This document shows, piece by piece, positions 48,008-57,405 of a stretch of 64,000 nt of DNA. The position numbers and the translations under genes are program-made. The stretch is from Paraburkholderia phytofirmans OLGA172 (GTDB lineage Bacteria > Pseudomonadota > Gammaproteobacteria > Burkholderiales > Burkholderiaceae). Position 1 is the first letter of the stretch. Each line of letters begins with the position of its first letter. The stretch covers positions 3,286,001 through 3,350,000 of the forward strand of contig NZ_CP014578.1 in assembly GCF_001634365.1 (NCBI RefSeq). Direction: 5' to 3'. A model generated the notes under the pieces. The model had not been told where the DNA came from, ran no database searches, and saw only the letters and a program-made list of their open reading frames with translations.

Positions 48008-48625
48008 TTGACGCCGCGCCAGCCATGGCCCGGGCGCCTGGTCGCGCTGGCCGTCATGGTGGGCGTGCTCGGCGCGCTAGCGGGCTGCACGCACCGCACC
48101 GAACCGTTCCAGTTGACCAACGTAACCGGCCACTTGCCGGATCTCGATTTAACGCTAACGAGTGACGACGGCCGCGCCGTAACCGGTGATTCGTTTAAAG
48201 GCCGCACGTCGCTCGTCTACTTTGGTTATACCCATTGTCCGGACGTCTGCCCAGAAACGATGGGCCGCCTGATGCGGGTTCTCGGCAAACTCGGCCCGGA
48301 CGCGCAAAAAGTGCGCATCCTGTTCATCACCGTCGACCCGGCACGCGACACGCCCAAAGCCTTGCACGATTACATCGGCGCCTTCGATTCGCAACACGCC
48401 GAAGGCCTGACCGGCACCGACTGGCAGATCGAATCGCTCGCCAAGCGTTACCGGGTCGCCTATCAGATGGAAAAGGGCGACCCCAACGGCAACTACGAAG
48501 TCACCCATAGCTCGGCCGTCTACGTGTTCGATCAGCAGGGCCACGCGCGCCTGCTCGCCACCGATCACGATACTCCCGATACGATCGCGCAAGACCTGCG
48601 CCGTATCATTGATGACCATTCCTGA
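48008..48625 (+). CDS. SCO1/SenC family copper chaperone lipoprotein
   Basis: A 205-residue lipoprotein. The copper motif CPDVC (about residues 82-86, in FGYTHCPDVCPETMGRL) and the distal His ligand (NYEVTHSSAVYVFD) are both present in a thioredoxin fold with FITVDPARDTP. SCO proteins metallate or reduce the CuA site of cytochrome c oxidase. The start is probably TTG 48008, giving a signal peptide MTPRQPWPGRLVALAVM... with lipobox LAGC; the ATG at 48056 would leave no basic n-region. Confidence 0.85.
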   Translation: MTPRQPWPGRLVALAVMVGVLGALAGCTHRTEPFQLTNVTGHLPDLDLTLTSDDGRAVTGDSFKGRTSLVYFGYTHCPDVCPETMGRLMRVLGKLGPDAQKVRILFITVDPARDTPKALHDYIGAFDSQHAEGLTGTDWQIESLAKRYRVAYQMEKGDPNGNYEVTHSSAVYVFDQQGHARLLATDHDTPDTIAQDLRRIIDDHS

Positions 48626-48643
48626 CCTTTCCCGAGTTCATCC

Positions 48644-49105
48644 ATGTCGATCAAAGTCAAAACGTTCGCTGCACTGAGCTGCACCGTCGCCCTCTCGTTC
48701 GGTTTCGCTTCGGCAGCGCTTGCCGCCGGTGCTAACACCATCACAGCCAAAGACGCGTGGGTGCGCTGGCTACCGAACAACCTCCCCGCCGCCGGCTACG
48801 TAACGCTGGTGAACGCGAGCGACAAGCCGATCGACCTCGTCGATATTTCCAGCAACGACTACGGCGACGCGATGCTGCATCAAACCGTGTCGAACGGTTC
48901 GACGCAGAAGATGGTGATGGTCGACAAGCTGACCGTGCCCGCCCACGGCCAGGTAGCGATCGCGCCGGGCGGCTATCACGTGATGCTTGAAGACGCGAAG
49001 CACAAGGTCGCACCGGGCGACACCGTGCATCTGACGCTGAAGTTCTCCGACGGCGAAACACTCGATACGCCGTTCGCCGTCAAGTCCCCCGCCCAGACCA
49101 AGTAA
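48644..49105 (+). CDS. Copper chaperone PCu(A)C
   Basis: A 153-residue periplasmic protein with a signal peptide (1-28, ending AALAA). The DUF461 copper motif H(M)X10MX21HXM is readable: MLHQTVSNGSTQKMVMVDKL followed downstream by GGYHVML. It delivers Cu(I) to SCO1 or directly to the CuA site. 18 bases after the SCO1 stop, so same operon. Confidence 0.92.
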   Translation: MSIKVKTFAALSCTVALSFGFASAALAAGANTITAKDAWVRWLPNNLPAAGYVTLVNASDKPIDLVDISSNDYGDAMLHQTVSNGSTQKMVMVDKLTVPAHGQVAIAPGGYHVMLEDAKHKVAPGDTVHLTLKFSDGETLDTPFAVKSPAQTK

Positions 49106-49114
49106 CGCCTTGCG

Positions 49115-49999
49115 ATGAACCTGCTCTACTGGCTCGACCCTTGGGAGTTTTCGCCGACCGTCGTTATCGCCTTGCTGGTGCCGGCGATTCTGTTCGTGCG
49201 CGGTGCGCACAAGGCGAAGGTGTCGATTCTCCGGCGCATTTCTTTCTGGTTCGGGCTGGTCGCGTTGTATGTCGCACTGCACACGCGGCTCGATTATTTC
49301 TTCGAGCATGAGTTCTTCATGCATCGCGCACAACATCTGGTGCTGCATCACCTCGGGCCGTTCTTTATTGCGCTCTCTTATCCGGGTGCCGCGTTGCGCG
49401 CGGGCATTCCATTCAGCTGGCGGCAGCACTTCGTGCGGCCCGCGCTGGAGACCCCGGTAGTCCGCAAGCTGCTCGACGTCGTGATGCATCCGGTGGTTGC
49501 GGTCACGTTGTTCGTCGGGCTGATCTACTTCTGGCTGATGTCGCCGATTCATTTCGTGGCGATGCTCGACTGGCGGCTCTATCGCGTCATGAACTGGAGC
49601 ATGGTGATCGACGGCCTGTTGTTCTGGTGGCTCGTGCTCGATCCGCGGCCCGCGCCGCCGGCACGTTTGTCGCCCGGCAAGCGCGTACTGGTCGTGATCG
49701 CCGCGATTCCGCCGCAGATCATCCTCGGCGCGTTTATCTTCTTTACGCCGCACGAACTGTATCCGATCTACTCGATCTGCGGCCGCGCCTTCACGTGGCT
49801 GAGCCCCATGCGCGATCAGCAGATCGGCGGGCTGTTACTGTGGATTCCGGGCTCGATGATGAGCGTGATCGGCGCGCTGGTAGCGTTGCGTCACTGGATG
49901 CGCTTGTCGGCACGCGGACGTCTGCGCAGCGAGCGGCGTGCAAAGGCGAAACAAGGCTTGGCGCAGCCCACGTCAGCGCCTGCGAGCAGCCACCGCTGA
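49115..49999 (+). CDS. Cytochrome c oxidase assembly protein CtaG (caa3 type)
   Basis: A 294-residue inner-membrane protein with about seven helices. The family signature HRAQHLVLHHLGPFFIALSYPG (about 66-87) and HFVRPALE are present, plus many conserved His residues (HELYPIYSICGRAF, DQQIGGLLLWIPGSM). CtaG_caa3 proteins help copper insertion into haem-copper oxidases. Nine bases after the PCu(A)C gene; the three genes form a copper-delivery operon. Confidence 0.88.
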   Translation: MNLLYWLDPWEFSPTVVIALLVPAILFVRGAHKAKVSILRRISFWFGLVALYVALHTRLDYFFEHEFFMHRAQHLVLHHLGPFFIALSYPGAALRAGIPFSWRQHFVRPALETPVVRKLLDVVMHPVVAVTLFVGLIYFWLMSPIHFVAMLDWRLYRVMNWSMVIDGLLFWWLVLDPRPAPPARLSPGKRVLVVIAAIPPQIILGAFIFFTPHELYPIYSICGRAFTWLSPMRDQQIGGLLLWIPGSMMSVIGALVALRHWMRLSARGRLRSERRAKAKQGLAQPTSAPASSHR

Positions 50000-50076
50000 A
50001 ATTTCGAAACTATTGAAGTCGCGGCGATTGAAGCCGGCCGGCGCACGCGCGCCGAGTCCGGTTGCAACCTGGCTTA

Positions 50077-50583
50077 TTAGGCCGAACGCATCCACACGTG
50101 CGGGATGCCATCCTCTACGTGAATCTCCGACACCGGCGTAAAGCCGAACGCGCCGTAGAAGCCTTGCAGATGCGCTTGCGCATGCAAACGGATCGGCGTG
50201 GCGGGCCACTGCGCACGGATATGCGTGAGCGAGCGTTCGAGCATCGCGTTGCCGAGGCCGATGCCGCGGAATTCCGCGGTTGTCAGGACGCGGCCGATGC
50301 GGATATCGGTGTCGTCGGCGTCCGGCAGCAGCACGCGCAGATAGCCCGCGAGCGGCGGACCTTTGATGTTGGACGCGTTGCCGGGACCAAACGCGAACAG
50401 ATGCCAGGCATCTGCATCGAGCCCGTCGATATCGCCATACACGCAGTTCTGCTCGACCACGAACACCGCGCTGCGCGCGGCCAGCATCGCATAGACTTCG
50501 GCGGGGGTGAGGTCTTCGAACGCTTTCCAGCGCCATTCGAGTTGCGCCAGTCGCGTGGCGGCGGTTTGCTGCGGTTCAGTCAT
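50077..50583 (-). CDS. ElaA-like GNAT acetyltransferase
   Basis: A 168-residue GNAT protein. The acetyl-CoA loop is RVLTTAEFRGIGLGNAMLERSL (about 100-120), and the N-terminal LAARSAVFVVEQNCVYGDIDGLD and C-terminal LHAQAHLQGFYGAFGFTPVSEIHVEDGIPHVWM are typical of ElaA. The substrate is not known. Confidence 0.88.
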   Translation of the reverse strand: MTEPQQTAATRLAQLEWRWKAFEDLTPAEVYAMLAARSAVFVVEQNCVYGDIDGLDADAWHLFAFGPGNASNIKGPPLAGYLRVLLPDADDTDIRIGRVLTTAEFRGIGLGNAMLERSLTHIRAQWPATPIRLHAQAHLQGFYGAFGFTPVSEIHVEDGIPHVWMRSA

Positions 50584-50680
50584 GGAAAGTCTTCAAAGGA
50601 AGCGCGCCTTAACGGGCGGAGGCAATGCGGAATTATGCCGCGCGTGGCGGCCTAGGCTAATCCGCCCGACCGCAAACCCG

Positions 50681-51439
50681 CTAGCTGCTAACAAAAACCG
50701 GCTCGACGGACTGCGCGAGACATTCGATCAGATTACCGGGCCCGCACAAATGCAGCGCGCCCACCACCACCAAGGTCCGCTCCGGCCGTCCGAGCAACGC
50801 TTTCACACGCGCCGCCCACGCGCGATTGCGCGTATCGAGAATGGCGTGGCGGATGCCGGGCAGGTTGAACATAGGCGATTCGACGGCAATCTGATGCACG
50901 GCCGGCAAATCGCCATGCAGCCAGGCAACGTGCATCCGTTCGAGCGTGCGCTGCGGTTCGTCGAGATCGGACATGAGCATGCCGAGCGCGGTGCCAACTG
51001 CTTCGAGCGGAATCGATTCGAGCGACGCCGCCACTTCCTCTGCGGTCTCGAGATACTGGTACGGTTTGGCTTGCGTCAGCGCCGAGCGCAGCATGCGCGG
51101 CTCGACGCCTTCGACGACCTGCTGGAACAGCGTTGGCGCGACGATCAGCGCGGCCCAAGGACGCAAATCGATGAGCGGCGCCAACGGACCTTCCGCGGGC
51201 CACACTGCGTGTAGCTGATTCCAGGCATCGGCGGACAGCAAGGGCTGCAGTTGATCGGCACCGCCCCGCGGGGGCGCCTTCAGAAACGGCAGGATCGTCG
51301 GTGGATCGGATTCGAAGACCAGCGATTCGGCCCAGTCATATGCTTCGGTGATCCATGGCGGCGTTCTGCGGCTCGTCGCCGGAAACAGATGCATCGAGCC
51401 GAGCAGACGGACGTTGGTGCCGGTGAGTTGTAGGTACAT
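50681..51439 (-). CDS. TraB/GumN family protein
   Basis: A 252-residue protein. The opening LTGTNVRLLGSMHLFPA with the conserved GxxH (GSMH) and the closing ERTLVVVGALHLCGPGNLIECL with GxxH-like GALH are the two signature motifs of the TraB/PrgY/GumN (EreA-like) fold, thought to be metalloproteases or related enzymes. There is no signal peptide. Start MYLQLTG at 51439; the frame continues upstream to 52099 but overlaps the next gene and tRNA region, so it is not used. Confidence 0.75.
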   Translation of the reverse strand: MYLQLTGTNVRLLGSMHLFPATSRRTPPWITEAYDWAESLVFESDPPTILPFLKAPPRGGADQLQPLLSADAWNQLHAVWPAEGPLAPLIDLRPWAALIVAPTLFQQVVEGVEPRMLRSALTQAKPYQYLETAEEVAASLESIPLEAVGTALGMLMSDLDEPQRTLERMHVAWLHGDLPAVHQIAVESPMFNLPGIRHAILDTRNRAWAARVKALLGRPERTLVVVGALHLCGPGNLIECLAQSVEPVFVSS

Positions 51440-51486
51440 GCAGCCTCGTGAGGACAGGCAATTGCGCAAAGAGGCAATCGGGCCAT

Positions 51487-51891
51487 TCAATCGACGGCGC
51501 GCAGCGCGGCAGACCGTCTTGCGGTCCCTAGCCAGGCGGTCTGCACCGTGAACGCGACGAACAGCAGGAAGATGATCTGCGAAACGTACAGGTCCATGCG
51601 GATCGGATGGTGCAACGCGAACCATGAATTGTGCACCACGTCGGTCACGATGACGGTGACGCAGAGGATCAGCCCTGCGAGCGGACTCGACAGCAGCAGT
51701 AGAGCGGTTAGCGGATCGATGAAGAGCAATGACGTCCAGTAGATTCGCGTCAGCGGCGCCGCACCGCCGTAGTCCCACCAGAGTCCGTGGACCAGGGCCA
51801 CTTGCAGATGTGTCCAGGTGGCGCCGCAGAGGCATAGCGCGTAGACCAGGCGCAGGTAGAAGGAGCGGCGTTCGCGGTCTGGGATACGCAT
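51487..51891 (-). CDS. Small integral membrane protein, unknown
   Basis: A 134-residue protein with four hydrophobic segments (about 14-32, 45-58, 62-82 and 99-118). Segments VYALCLCGATWTHLQVALVHGLWWDY and DVVHNSWFALHHPIRMDLY contain several His that could face a metal or haem. I do not recognise the family. Start MRIPDRERR at 51891; 47 bases upstream of the TraB/GumN gene, so probably cotranscribed. Confidence 0.65.
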   Translation of the reverse strand: MRIPDRERRSFYLRLVYALCLCGATWTHLQVALVHGLWWDYGGAAPLTRIYWTSLLFIDPLTALLLLSSPLAGLILCVTVIVTDVVHNSWFALHHPIRMDLYVSQIIFLLFVAFTVQTAWLGTARRSAALRAVD

Positions 51892-51976
51892 GGCTGGCCT
51901 GTTTTGCAGCAAACGGGATGAGAAAAAAACCCTTGGACTTGCACCCACTGGAGTGCGCCCATGCTGGGCGCACAAA

Positions 51977-52010
51977 AAAGAAAAGCCCCGACGAGTCGGG
52001 GCTTTTCTTT
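51977..52010. terminator. Strong terminator of the tRNA operon
   Basis: AAAGAAAAGCCCCGA (51977-51991) pairs perfectly with 51996-52010 over a CGAG loop; A- and T-runs on both sides make it bidirectional. Confidence 0.95.
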
Positions 52011-52021
52011 ACATCAACTAC

Positions 52022-52095
52022 TGGAGGCGCGAGCCGGAGTCGAACCGGCCTAAACGGCTTTGCAGGCCGCTGCATAACCGCTTTGCTATCGCGCC
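52022..52095 (-). tRNA. tRNA-Cys(GCA)
   Basis: A 74-base cloverleaf with CCA encoded. Acceptor GGCGCGA/TCGCGCC, D-arm TAGCAAAGCGG, anticodon arm GCGGCCTGCAAAGCCG with GCA, T-arm GGTTCGACTCC. Confidence 0.95.
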
Positions 52096-52199
52096 GCAAG
52101 CGGACTGGAACCTAGCTGCAGATTCTCAGATTTGCCTGGTGGGTAACCGTAAGGACCGGCCCACCAAACAAAAAGGGAAGCGTTGCTTCCCCTTATGTA

Positions 52200-52275
52200 T
52201 GGAGCGGGAGACGAGGCTCGAACTCGCGACCTCAACCTTGGCAAGGTTGCGCTCTACCAACTGAGCTACTCCCGC
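52200..52275 (-). tRNA. tRNA-Gly(GCC), copy 2
   Basis: A 76-base cloverleaf with CCA encoded; acceptor GCGGGAG/CTCCCGC, anticodon arm CAACC-TTGCCAA-GGTTG giving GCC. Identical to the copy at 52338. Between it and tRNA-Cys lie two small hairpins (stems at 52137-52143/52160-52166 and GGGAAGC/GCTTCCC near 52175-52191), probably processing sites. Confidence 0.96.
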
Positions 52276-52337
52276 ATTGCCCTACTTCACAACGCCTTGC
52301 ATTTTCACTTCGCCAAACAACGCGCTGCTTCAAAAAT

Positions 52338-52413
52338 TGGAGCGGGAGACGAGGCTCGAACTCGCGACCTCAACCTTGGCAAGGTTGCGCTCTACCAACT
52401 GAGCTACTCCCGC
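52338..52413 (-). tRNA. tRNA-Gly(GCC), copy 1
   Basis: Identical 76 bases to the second copy, 62 bases apart. First tRNA of the Gly-Gly-Cys operon. Confidence 0.96.
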
Positions 52414-52520
52414 ATTGTGCTGCTTTTGCACTGCTTTTATTACGCTAACTGCTGCCTTGTTACTGCAACTGCACTCTTACTGCCACCGACGTTTCGAACT
52501 GCGTGCATCGGAGAAACGAG

Positions 52521-52549
52521 ATTATGGAGAAACGACTGAAACGTGTCAA
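52521..52549 (-). promoter_or_regulatory. Promoter of the Gly-Gly-Cys tRNA operon
   Basis: On the minus strand TTGACA (52549-52544) and CATAAT (52526-52521) at 17-base spacing, a near-consensus sigma-70 promoter, about 100 bases before the first tRNA. Confidence 0.8.
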
Positions 52550-52651
52550 CCCCTTTTGCGAATGTCTTTAACTGAAAAGATTTCGCTCACGCTTGCGCGA
52601 CGTTCGGACACCCTTCAGCCACCCCGGCGTTGCGCCTCGATCGTTCTGCAA

Positions 52652-53245
52652 TCAGGCAACGCCACCCCGCTCGCGGATCTGCGGCCATGCGAGTTTCATG
52701 TAATAGAGCATCGACCAGATCGTCAGGAACGCGGCCAGATAGATCAGCCACAGGCCCCACACACGCGTATCGACAGAGACTCCGCTGCCAAACGGCAACG
52801 GCCCGTAGAACAGCAACATCGGAATCGCGACCATCTGGCAAACGGTCTTGAACTTGCCGAGAGAATTCACCGCAACGCTCTTCGATGCGCCGATCTGCGC
52901 CATCCACTCACGCAGCGCCGAGATCGCGATCTCGCGTCCGACGATCACCAGCGCTATCGCCGAATCGATCCGCGCGAGTTGCACGAGCACCAGCAACGCT
53001 GCCGTCACCATCAGCTTGTCAGCGACCGGGTCGAGAAACGCGCCGAACGCCGAGGTCTGATTCCATTTGCGGGCCAGAAAGCCGTCGAACCAGTCGGTGA
53101 GCGCCGCCAGAATGAAGATCGTCGCGGCCGCCAGATTGCGGTGTGCCGGGCTCATCATCATGTCGGGCAAATAAAACACGCCGACGACGAGCGGAATCAG
53201 GACGATCCGCAGCCAAGTCAGGAAAATCGGAAAATTAAACGGCAT
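52652..53245 (-). CDS. pgsA: CDP-diacylglycerol-glycerol-3-phosphate 3-phosphatidyltransferase
   Basis: A 197-residue membrane enzyme making phosphatidylglycerol phosphate, the committed step to phosphatidylglycerol and cardiolipin. The CDP-alcohol phosphotransferase motif DGX2ARX8GX3DX3D is intact in TDWFDGFLARKWNQTSAF followed by GAFLDPVADK (about 55-80). About five hydrophobic helices. Start MPFNFPIFL at 53245; the extension to 53332 is not conserved. Downstream of uvrC and upstream of tRNA-Gly as in E. coli. Confidence 0.93.
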   Translation of the reverse strand: MPFNFPIFLTWLRIVLIPLVVGVFYLPDMMMSPAHRNLAAATIFILAALTDWFDGFLARKWNQTSAFGAFLDPVADKLMVTAALLVLVQLARIDSAIALVIVGREIAISALREWMAQIGASKSVAVNSLGKFKTVCQMVAIPMLLFYGPLPFGSGVSVDTRVWGLWLIYLAAFLTIWSMLYYMKLAWPQIRERGGVA

Positions 53246-53443
53246 GGGCAGGCGCAGCGTCTGACAAGGGAGATGCAATTGTGCCGTGTCACAAGGCCTG
53301 CCACAAGCAAAGCGGCGCGCGGGGCCAGGCACGCACGCCGCCGGAGCACCGCTTATCAGCCGCTTGCCGACCGCTTCTGCGCCGCTTCAGCGTCGCTTAT
53401 CGACCGCTCGTTGCCGCGCCGTGGGCAGCGCGGCGTACCGTGA

Positions 53444-55684
53444 TCAGTGCAACTGCCGGTAGATCTGCTCGGCAAGCGCCTGCGAAATCCCTTCGACGCT
53501 CGCCAGATCCTCGACGCTTGCCGCGACCACCCCACGCAGGCCGCCGAAGCGCGCCAGCAAACGCTGACGCCGCTTCGCGCCCACCCCTTCGAGCTCTTCG
53601 AGCCGCGAGGTCTGGCGTGTCTTGCCGCGCTTAGCGCGCATGCCGGTAATCGCAAAGCGGTGTGCCTCGTCACGAATCTGCGCGACCAGCATCAGCGCCG
53701 CGCTCTCCTTGCCGAGTTCGAGCGGCGCACGGCCGTCGGCGAAAATCAAGGTTTCGAGACCGACCTTGCGTCCTTCGCCCTTCGCGACACCGACGAGCAT
53801 GCCGGTATCGAGACCCAGTTCGGTGAACACCTGGCGGGCGATTTCGACCTGCCCCTTGCCGCCGTCGATCAACACGATGGTCGGCAGGATGCCGCCAGCC
53901 GCCGCTGGCTCCGCGGCATCCGCTGCGAGCAGCGGGTCCGCGGCCGCGTCTGTTTGCAATTCGGCGGCTTCGTCTGCGGCGTTCGCAGCCGCTTGCGCGA
54001 CCATCTTCTCGTAGCGGCGCGTGAGCACCTGGCGCATCGCTGCGTAGTCGTCGCCCGGGGTGATGCGGGTGATGTTGTAGCGGCGGTATTCGGACGACTG
54101 CATCTTGTGATGGTGATACACCACGCAGGACGCCTGCGTCGCCTCGCCCATCGTGTGGCTGATGTCGAAGCACTCGATACGCAGATGCGCGAGGTCCTCG
54201 CATTCCATGCCGAGCGTGTCGGTGAGCGCGCGCGTGCGGGCCTGCTGCGAGCCTTGTTCCGAGAGCAGGCGCGCGAGCGCGAGCCGCGCGTTCTGCTCGG
54301 CCATTGCAAGCCATGCGCGCCGTTGACCTTGCGGCTGGCGCAACACCGTTACTTTGTGGCCGGCCTGTTCGATCAGCACATCGACCAGCTCGCGCGTGGC
54401 CGGCGCGTGGCTGACCACCAGCACCGGCGGGACGCGATTGCCGATGTAGTGCTGTGCGATGAACGCCTCCAGCACTTCTGATTCGATGCCGCCGACGGTT
54501 GCACGGCCTTTGCGTGGCGCCGAAGTCTCGACTTCGGGTTCGGACTCGGACTCGGACTCGGACTCGGACTCGGACTCGGCCGCATCATCCTCTTCATCTT
54601 CGGCCTCGACAGCAGCATCTGCGTCGTCATCATCCTCTTCGGACCGCATCTCCCCGGCGATTGCGAGGGCGTCAGCTGCATCGGACGATGCGTTCGCGCC
54701 GGTTGCGGCCTCGTCAGACACCAAGCCCGCGCCGGTCGCGACGTCGGCCAACGGCTCATCGTCGCCGCCCTCTTCAAGACCGCCCTCGCCGACCGTCAAG
54801 GCGCTTTCCACATGCGCCGGGAAATAGGCCTTGTCGCCCAGATGCCGCCCGCCGCGCACCATCGCGAGATTCACGCACACACGGCCGCCGAGCGCGACGA
54901 CCGCAAGAATATCCACGTCGCTATCGCCGCCGACTTCGATCGCCTGCTGATGCAGCACTGTCGACAGCGAACTCATCTGATTGCGCACCGCCGCGGCCTG
55001 CTCGAACTTCAGCTCGCTCGCGAACGCGTGCATTTTCTGTTCGAGCTCCTTCATCACCTCGCCCTGCCGGCCGAGCAGAAAGCGCGACGCGTTGGCGACA
55101 TCGCGGGCGTAATCTTCTTCGCTGATTGCCCCGACGCACGGCGCCGTGCAGCGGCCGATCTGATGCAGCAGACACGGTCGGGTGCGGTTGTTGAACACGG
55201 AATCTTCGCACGTGCGCAACTGGAAGACGCGCTGCAGGATCTGGATGCTCTCACGCACCGCCCACGCACTCGGGAACGGGCCGAAGTACTGATTCTTGCG
55301 ATCCACCGAGCCGCGGTAATACGCCATGCGCGGAAACTTGTGGCCGGTCAGCTTGAGATAGGGATACGACTTGTCGTCGCGAAACAGAATGTTGTAACGC
55401 GGCGCCAGCGCCTTGATCAGATTGTTTTCGAGCAGCAGCGCTTCGGCCTCGGAACGCGTGACGGTCGTCTCGATGCGCGCAATGCGCGTCACCATCATCG
55501 CGATACGCGGCGACAGTTGCGTCTTCGTGAAGTAGCTCGAAACGCGCTTCTTGAGATCGCGCGCCTTGCCCACGTAAAGCACCGCGCCCTGCGTATCGTA
55601 ATAGCGATAGACGCCGGGCAGATGCGGCAATTGGGCGAGCACTTTTTTCGGCTCGAAAACGTCGGTTGCTTCGGGTTCGGTCAT
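53444..55684 (-). CDS. uvrC: Excinuclease ABC subunit C
   Basis: A 746-residue nuclease making both incisions in nucleotide excision repair. GIY-YIG domain at the N-terminus ([20 protein letters not shown]), UVR domain around 215 ([22 protein letters not shown]), RNase H-like C-terminal nuclease ([20 protein letters not shown] ... [14 protein letters not shown]) and tandem HhH ([21 protein letters not shown]). It exceeds E. coli UvrC by about 136 residues because of an acidic insertion between about residues 310 and 420 and an Ala-rich one near 580-605. Start MTEPEATDV at 55684. Confidence 0.95.
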   Translation of the reverse strand: MTEPEATDVFEPKKVLAQLPHLPGVYRYYDTQGAVLYVGKARDLKKRVSSYFTKTQLSPRIAMMVTRIARIETTVTRSEAEALLLENNLIKALAPRYNILFRDDKSYPYLKLTGHKFPRMAYYRGSVDRKNQYFGPFPSAWAVRESIQILQRVFQLRTCEDSVFNNRTRPCLLHQIGRCTAPCVGAISEEDYARDVANASRFLLGRQGEVMKELEQKMHAFASELKFEQAAAVRNQMSSLSTVLHQQAIEVGGDSDVDILAVVALGGRVCVNLAMVRGGRHLGDKAYFPAHVESALTVGEGGLEEGGDDEPLADVATGAGLVSDEAATGANASSDAADALAIAGEMRSEEDDDDADAAVEAEDEEDDAAESESESESESESEPEVETSAPRKGRATVGGIESEVLEAFIAQHYIGNRVPPVLVVSHAPATRELVDVLIEQAGHKVTVLRQPQGQRRAWLAMAEQNARLALARLLSEQGSQQARTRALTDTLGMECEDLAHLRIECFDISHTMGEATQASCVVYHHHKMQSSEYRRYNITRITPGDDYAAMRQVLTRRYEKMVAQAAANAADEAAELQTDAAADPLLAADAAEPAAAGGILPTIVLIDGGKGQVEIARQVFTELGLDTGMLVGVAKGEGRKVGLETLIFADGRAPLELGKESAALMLVAQIRDEAHRFAITGMRAKRGKTRQTSRLEELEGVGAKRRQRLLARFGGLRGVVAASVEDLASVEGISQALAEQIYRQLH
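54541..54579 (-). repeat. Hexamer microsatellite inside uvrC
   Basis: Six perfect copies of CGGACT plus CGG (plus-strand reading), encoding a Ser-Glu dipeptide run within the acidic insertion of UvrC. The hexamer unit keeps the frame, so copy-number change would only alter the linker length. Confidence 0.9.
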
Positions 55685-55941
55685 GCAGAATCGGTTGGCT
55701 GGGGCAGTGTCGCGAAGCCTCTGACGGCGTGCTGCGCGCTGAGTAGTCACTTAGACGCGGAACCGCGGATGAGTGCTTTAGAATCGCCAGTTTAGAGCAT
55801 TCCGCGTACGTTCGAACCCTGCTGTATCGAATGGCGCGATAGAGCGGCGCAAGCCAGCGGCTGAGCCTGATTGCGTCACCCGCCAGCAAGGCCCTGCAGA
55901 ACCCAGGCACGCCCCCGTTCCACTCCGTGATCCACGCCACC

Positions 55942-57135
55942 ATGTCCACCGCTACGCCGCCGTCCGAACAACCCGTCGCCGCGCCCACGGCAATCGCCTG
56001 CGATATCTTTTGCGCGGTGATCGACAATTTCGGCGACATCGGCGTGTGCTGGCGTCTCGCCCGCCAACTGGCGAGCGAGCACGGCTGGCAGATGCGCGTG
56101 TTCGTCGATGATCTGCACGCGTTCCAGAAGCTGTGCCCGTCGCTGGCACTGGATCGGGCGCGTCAGGCGATTGACGGCATCGTCGTCGAACACTGGCACG
56201 AGCCGGCCCACGCGGGCGATACGCTCGAAGTGGCTGACGTCGTGATCGAGGCATTTGCCTGCGAATTGCCGCCGATCTACGTCGCCGCGATGGCGCGGCG
56301 CGAGCGCGCGCCGGTCTGGTTCAACCTCGAATATCTGAGCGCCGAAGACTGGGTCGCGGATTTCCATCTGCGACCGTCGCCGCATCCGAGCTACCCGCTG
56401 ATCAAGACCTTCTTTTTCCCCGGACTCGGCCCCGGCACCGGCGGCGTGCTGAAGGAAGGGTATCTCGACGCCGCGCGCACGGCGTTCGAAGCATCGCAAC
56501 CGGCGCGCGAAGCGTGGTGGCTGAAAACCGCCGGCCGCGCGCCGCCGCCGTCCTCGGCCACGATCGTCTCGCTGTTCGCCTACGAAAACCCCGCCGTCGA
56601 CAGCCTGCTCGAACAATGGCGCGACAGCGCAGAGCCGGTCGTTCTACTGGTACCGGAAGGCCGCATTTCGGGCGCGGTCGCGCGCTTTTTCGGGCTGAGC
56701 GCGTTCGCTGCCGGTTCGTATGCCGAGCGCGGCAGCCTCAGCGTTCACGCGCTCGCTTTCACCGGGCAACCGGGTTACGACACGCTACTGTGGGCCAGCG
56801 ACGTCAATTTCGTGCGCGGTGAAGATTCGTTCGTGCGCGCCCAATGGGCCGCCAAACCCTTCGTCTGGCACATCTACCCGCAAGCCGACGACGCCCATCT
56901 GCCGAAGCTCGATGCCGCGCTCGCCCACTACGCCCGCACCCTGCCCGCCGACGCGCGGGACGCCCTCGCGCGCTTCTGGCACGCATGGAACGGCGCGGGC
57001 CGGCCGGACTGGGCGGAATTCCAGCGTCACCGCGCGGTGCTGAAGCAGCGCGCGGCCGAATGGGCCGGCGAGCTAGTCCAGGTGGGCGACCTCGCCGGAA
57101 ATCTGGCCTTGTTCGCAAAAACTCAGTTAAAATAA
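55942..57135 (+). CDS. earP: EF-P arginine rhamnosyltransferase EarP
   Basis: About 397 residues, GT-B fold (formerly DUF2331, GT104). It transfers rhamnose from dTDP-beta-L-rhamnose to Arg32 of elongation factor P. The diagnostic motif CAVIDNFGDIGVCWRLARQL holds the catalytic-site Asp pair (Asp28 and Asp32 here), and the late GEDSFVRAQWA carries the conserved Glu that contacts the nucleotide sugar. Start ATG 55942; a GTG at 55927 is possible. efp follows 270 bases downstream on the same strand. The dTDP-rhamnose genes are not in the window. Confidence 0.95.
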   Translation: MSTATPPSEQPVAAPTAIACDIFCAVIDNFGDIGVCWRLARQLASEHGWQMRVFVDDLHAFQKLCPSLALDRARQAIDGIVVEHWHEPAHAGDTLEVADVVIEAFACELPPIYVAAMARRERAPVWFNLEYLSAEDWVADFHLRPSPHPSYPLIKTFFFPGLGPGTGGVLKEGYLDAARTAFEASQPAREAWWLKTAGRAPPPSSATIVSLFAYENPAVDSLLEQWRDSAEPVVLLVPEGRISGAVARFFGLSAFAAGSYAERGSLSVHALAFTGQPGYDTLLWASDVNFVRGEDSFVRAQWAAKPFVWHIYPQADDAHLPKLDAALAHYARTLPADARDALARFWHAWNGAGRPDWAEFQRHRAVLKQRAAEWAGELVQVGDLAGNLALFAKTQLK

Positions 57136-57187
57136 GCGGTTATCCAACGGCCGACGACGCAAGCGCGGCCCGATCGTGGCGAGTGGT

Positions 57188-57252
57188 TTGGCATATTCGT
57201 TTGGCAAATTCATTTGGCAGACTCGTCTTGCAAATTCGTCTGGCAAATTCGC
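57188..57252 (+). repeat. Five imperfect 13-bp tandem repeats
   Basis: Units TTGGCATATTCGT, TTGGCAAATTCAT, TTGGCAGACTCGT, CTTGCAAATTCGT and CTGGCAAATTCGC follow each other between earP and efp. Confidence 0.85.
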
Positions 57253-57265
57253 CCAGGATAACGGA

Positions 57266-57307
57266 CCAGACTCACAGGGCCAGACTCACGGGGCCAGACC
57301 CACGGGG
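57266..57307 (+). repeat. Three 14-bp tandem repeats
   Basis: CCAGACTCACAGGG, CCAGACTCACGGGG and CCAGACCCACGGGG, just before efp; a partial fourth copy (TCAGAG) follows. Confidence 0.85.
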
Positions 57308-57405
57308 TCAGAGCGATTCGCAAGGCAAACCCAGCAGGCCAATCCGCTTGCGCCGTATGCCGTTGAGCAAAAGTTGAAGCTACTTATTTCGTACAGGACA
57401 GTTTT

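Noticed and set aside
52183..52539. Plus-strand frame containing a repeated GAGDEARTRDLNLGKVA motif
   Set aside because: Produced by reading the two identical tRNA-Gly genes antisense; not a protein.
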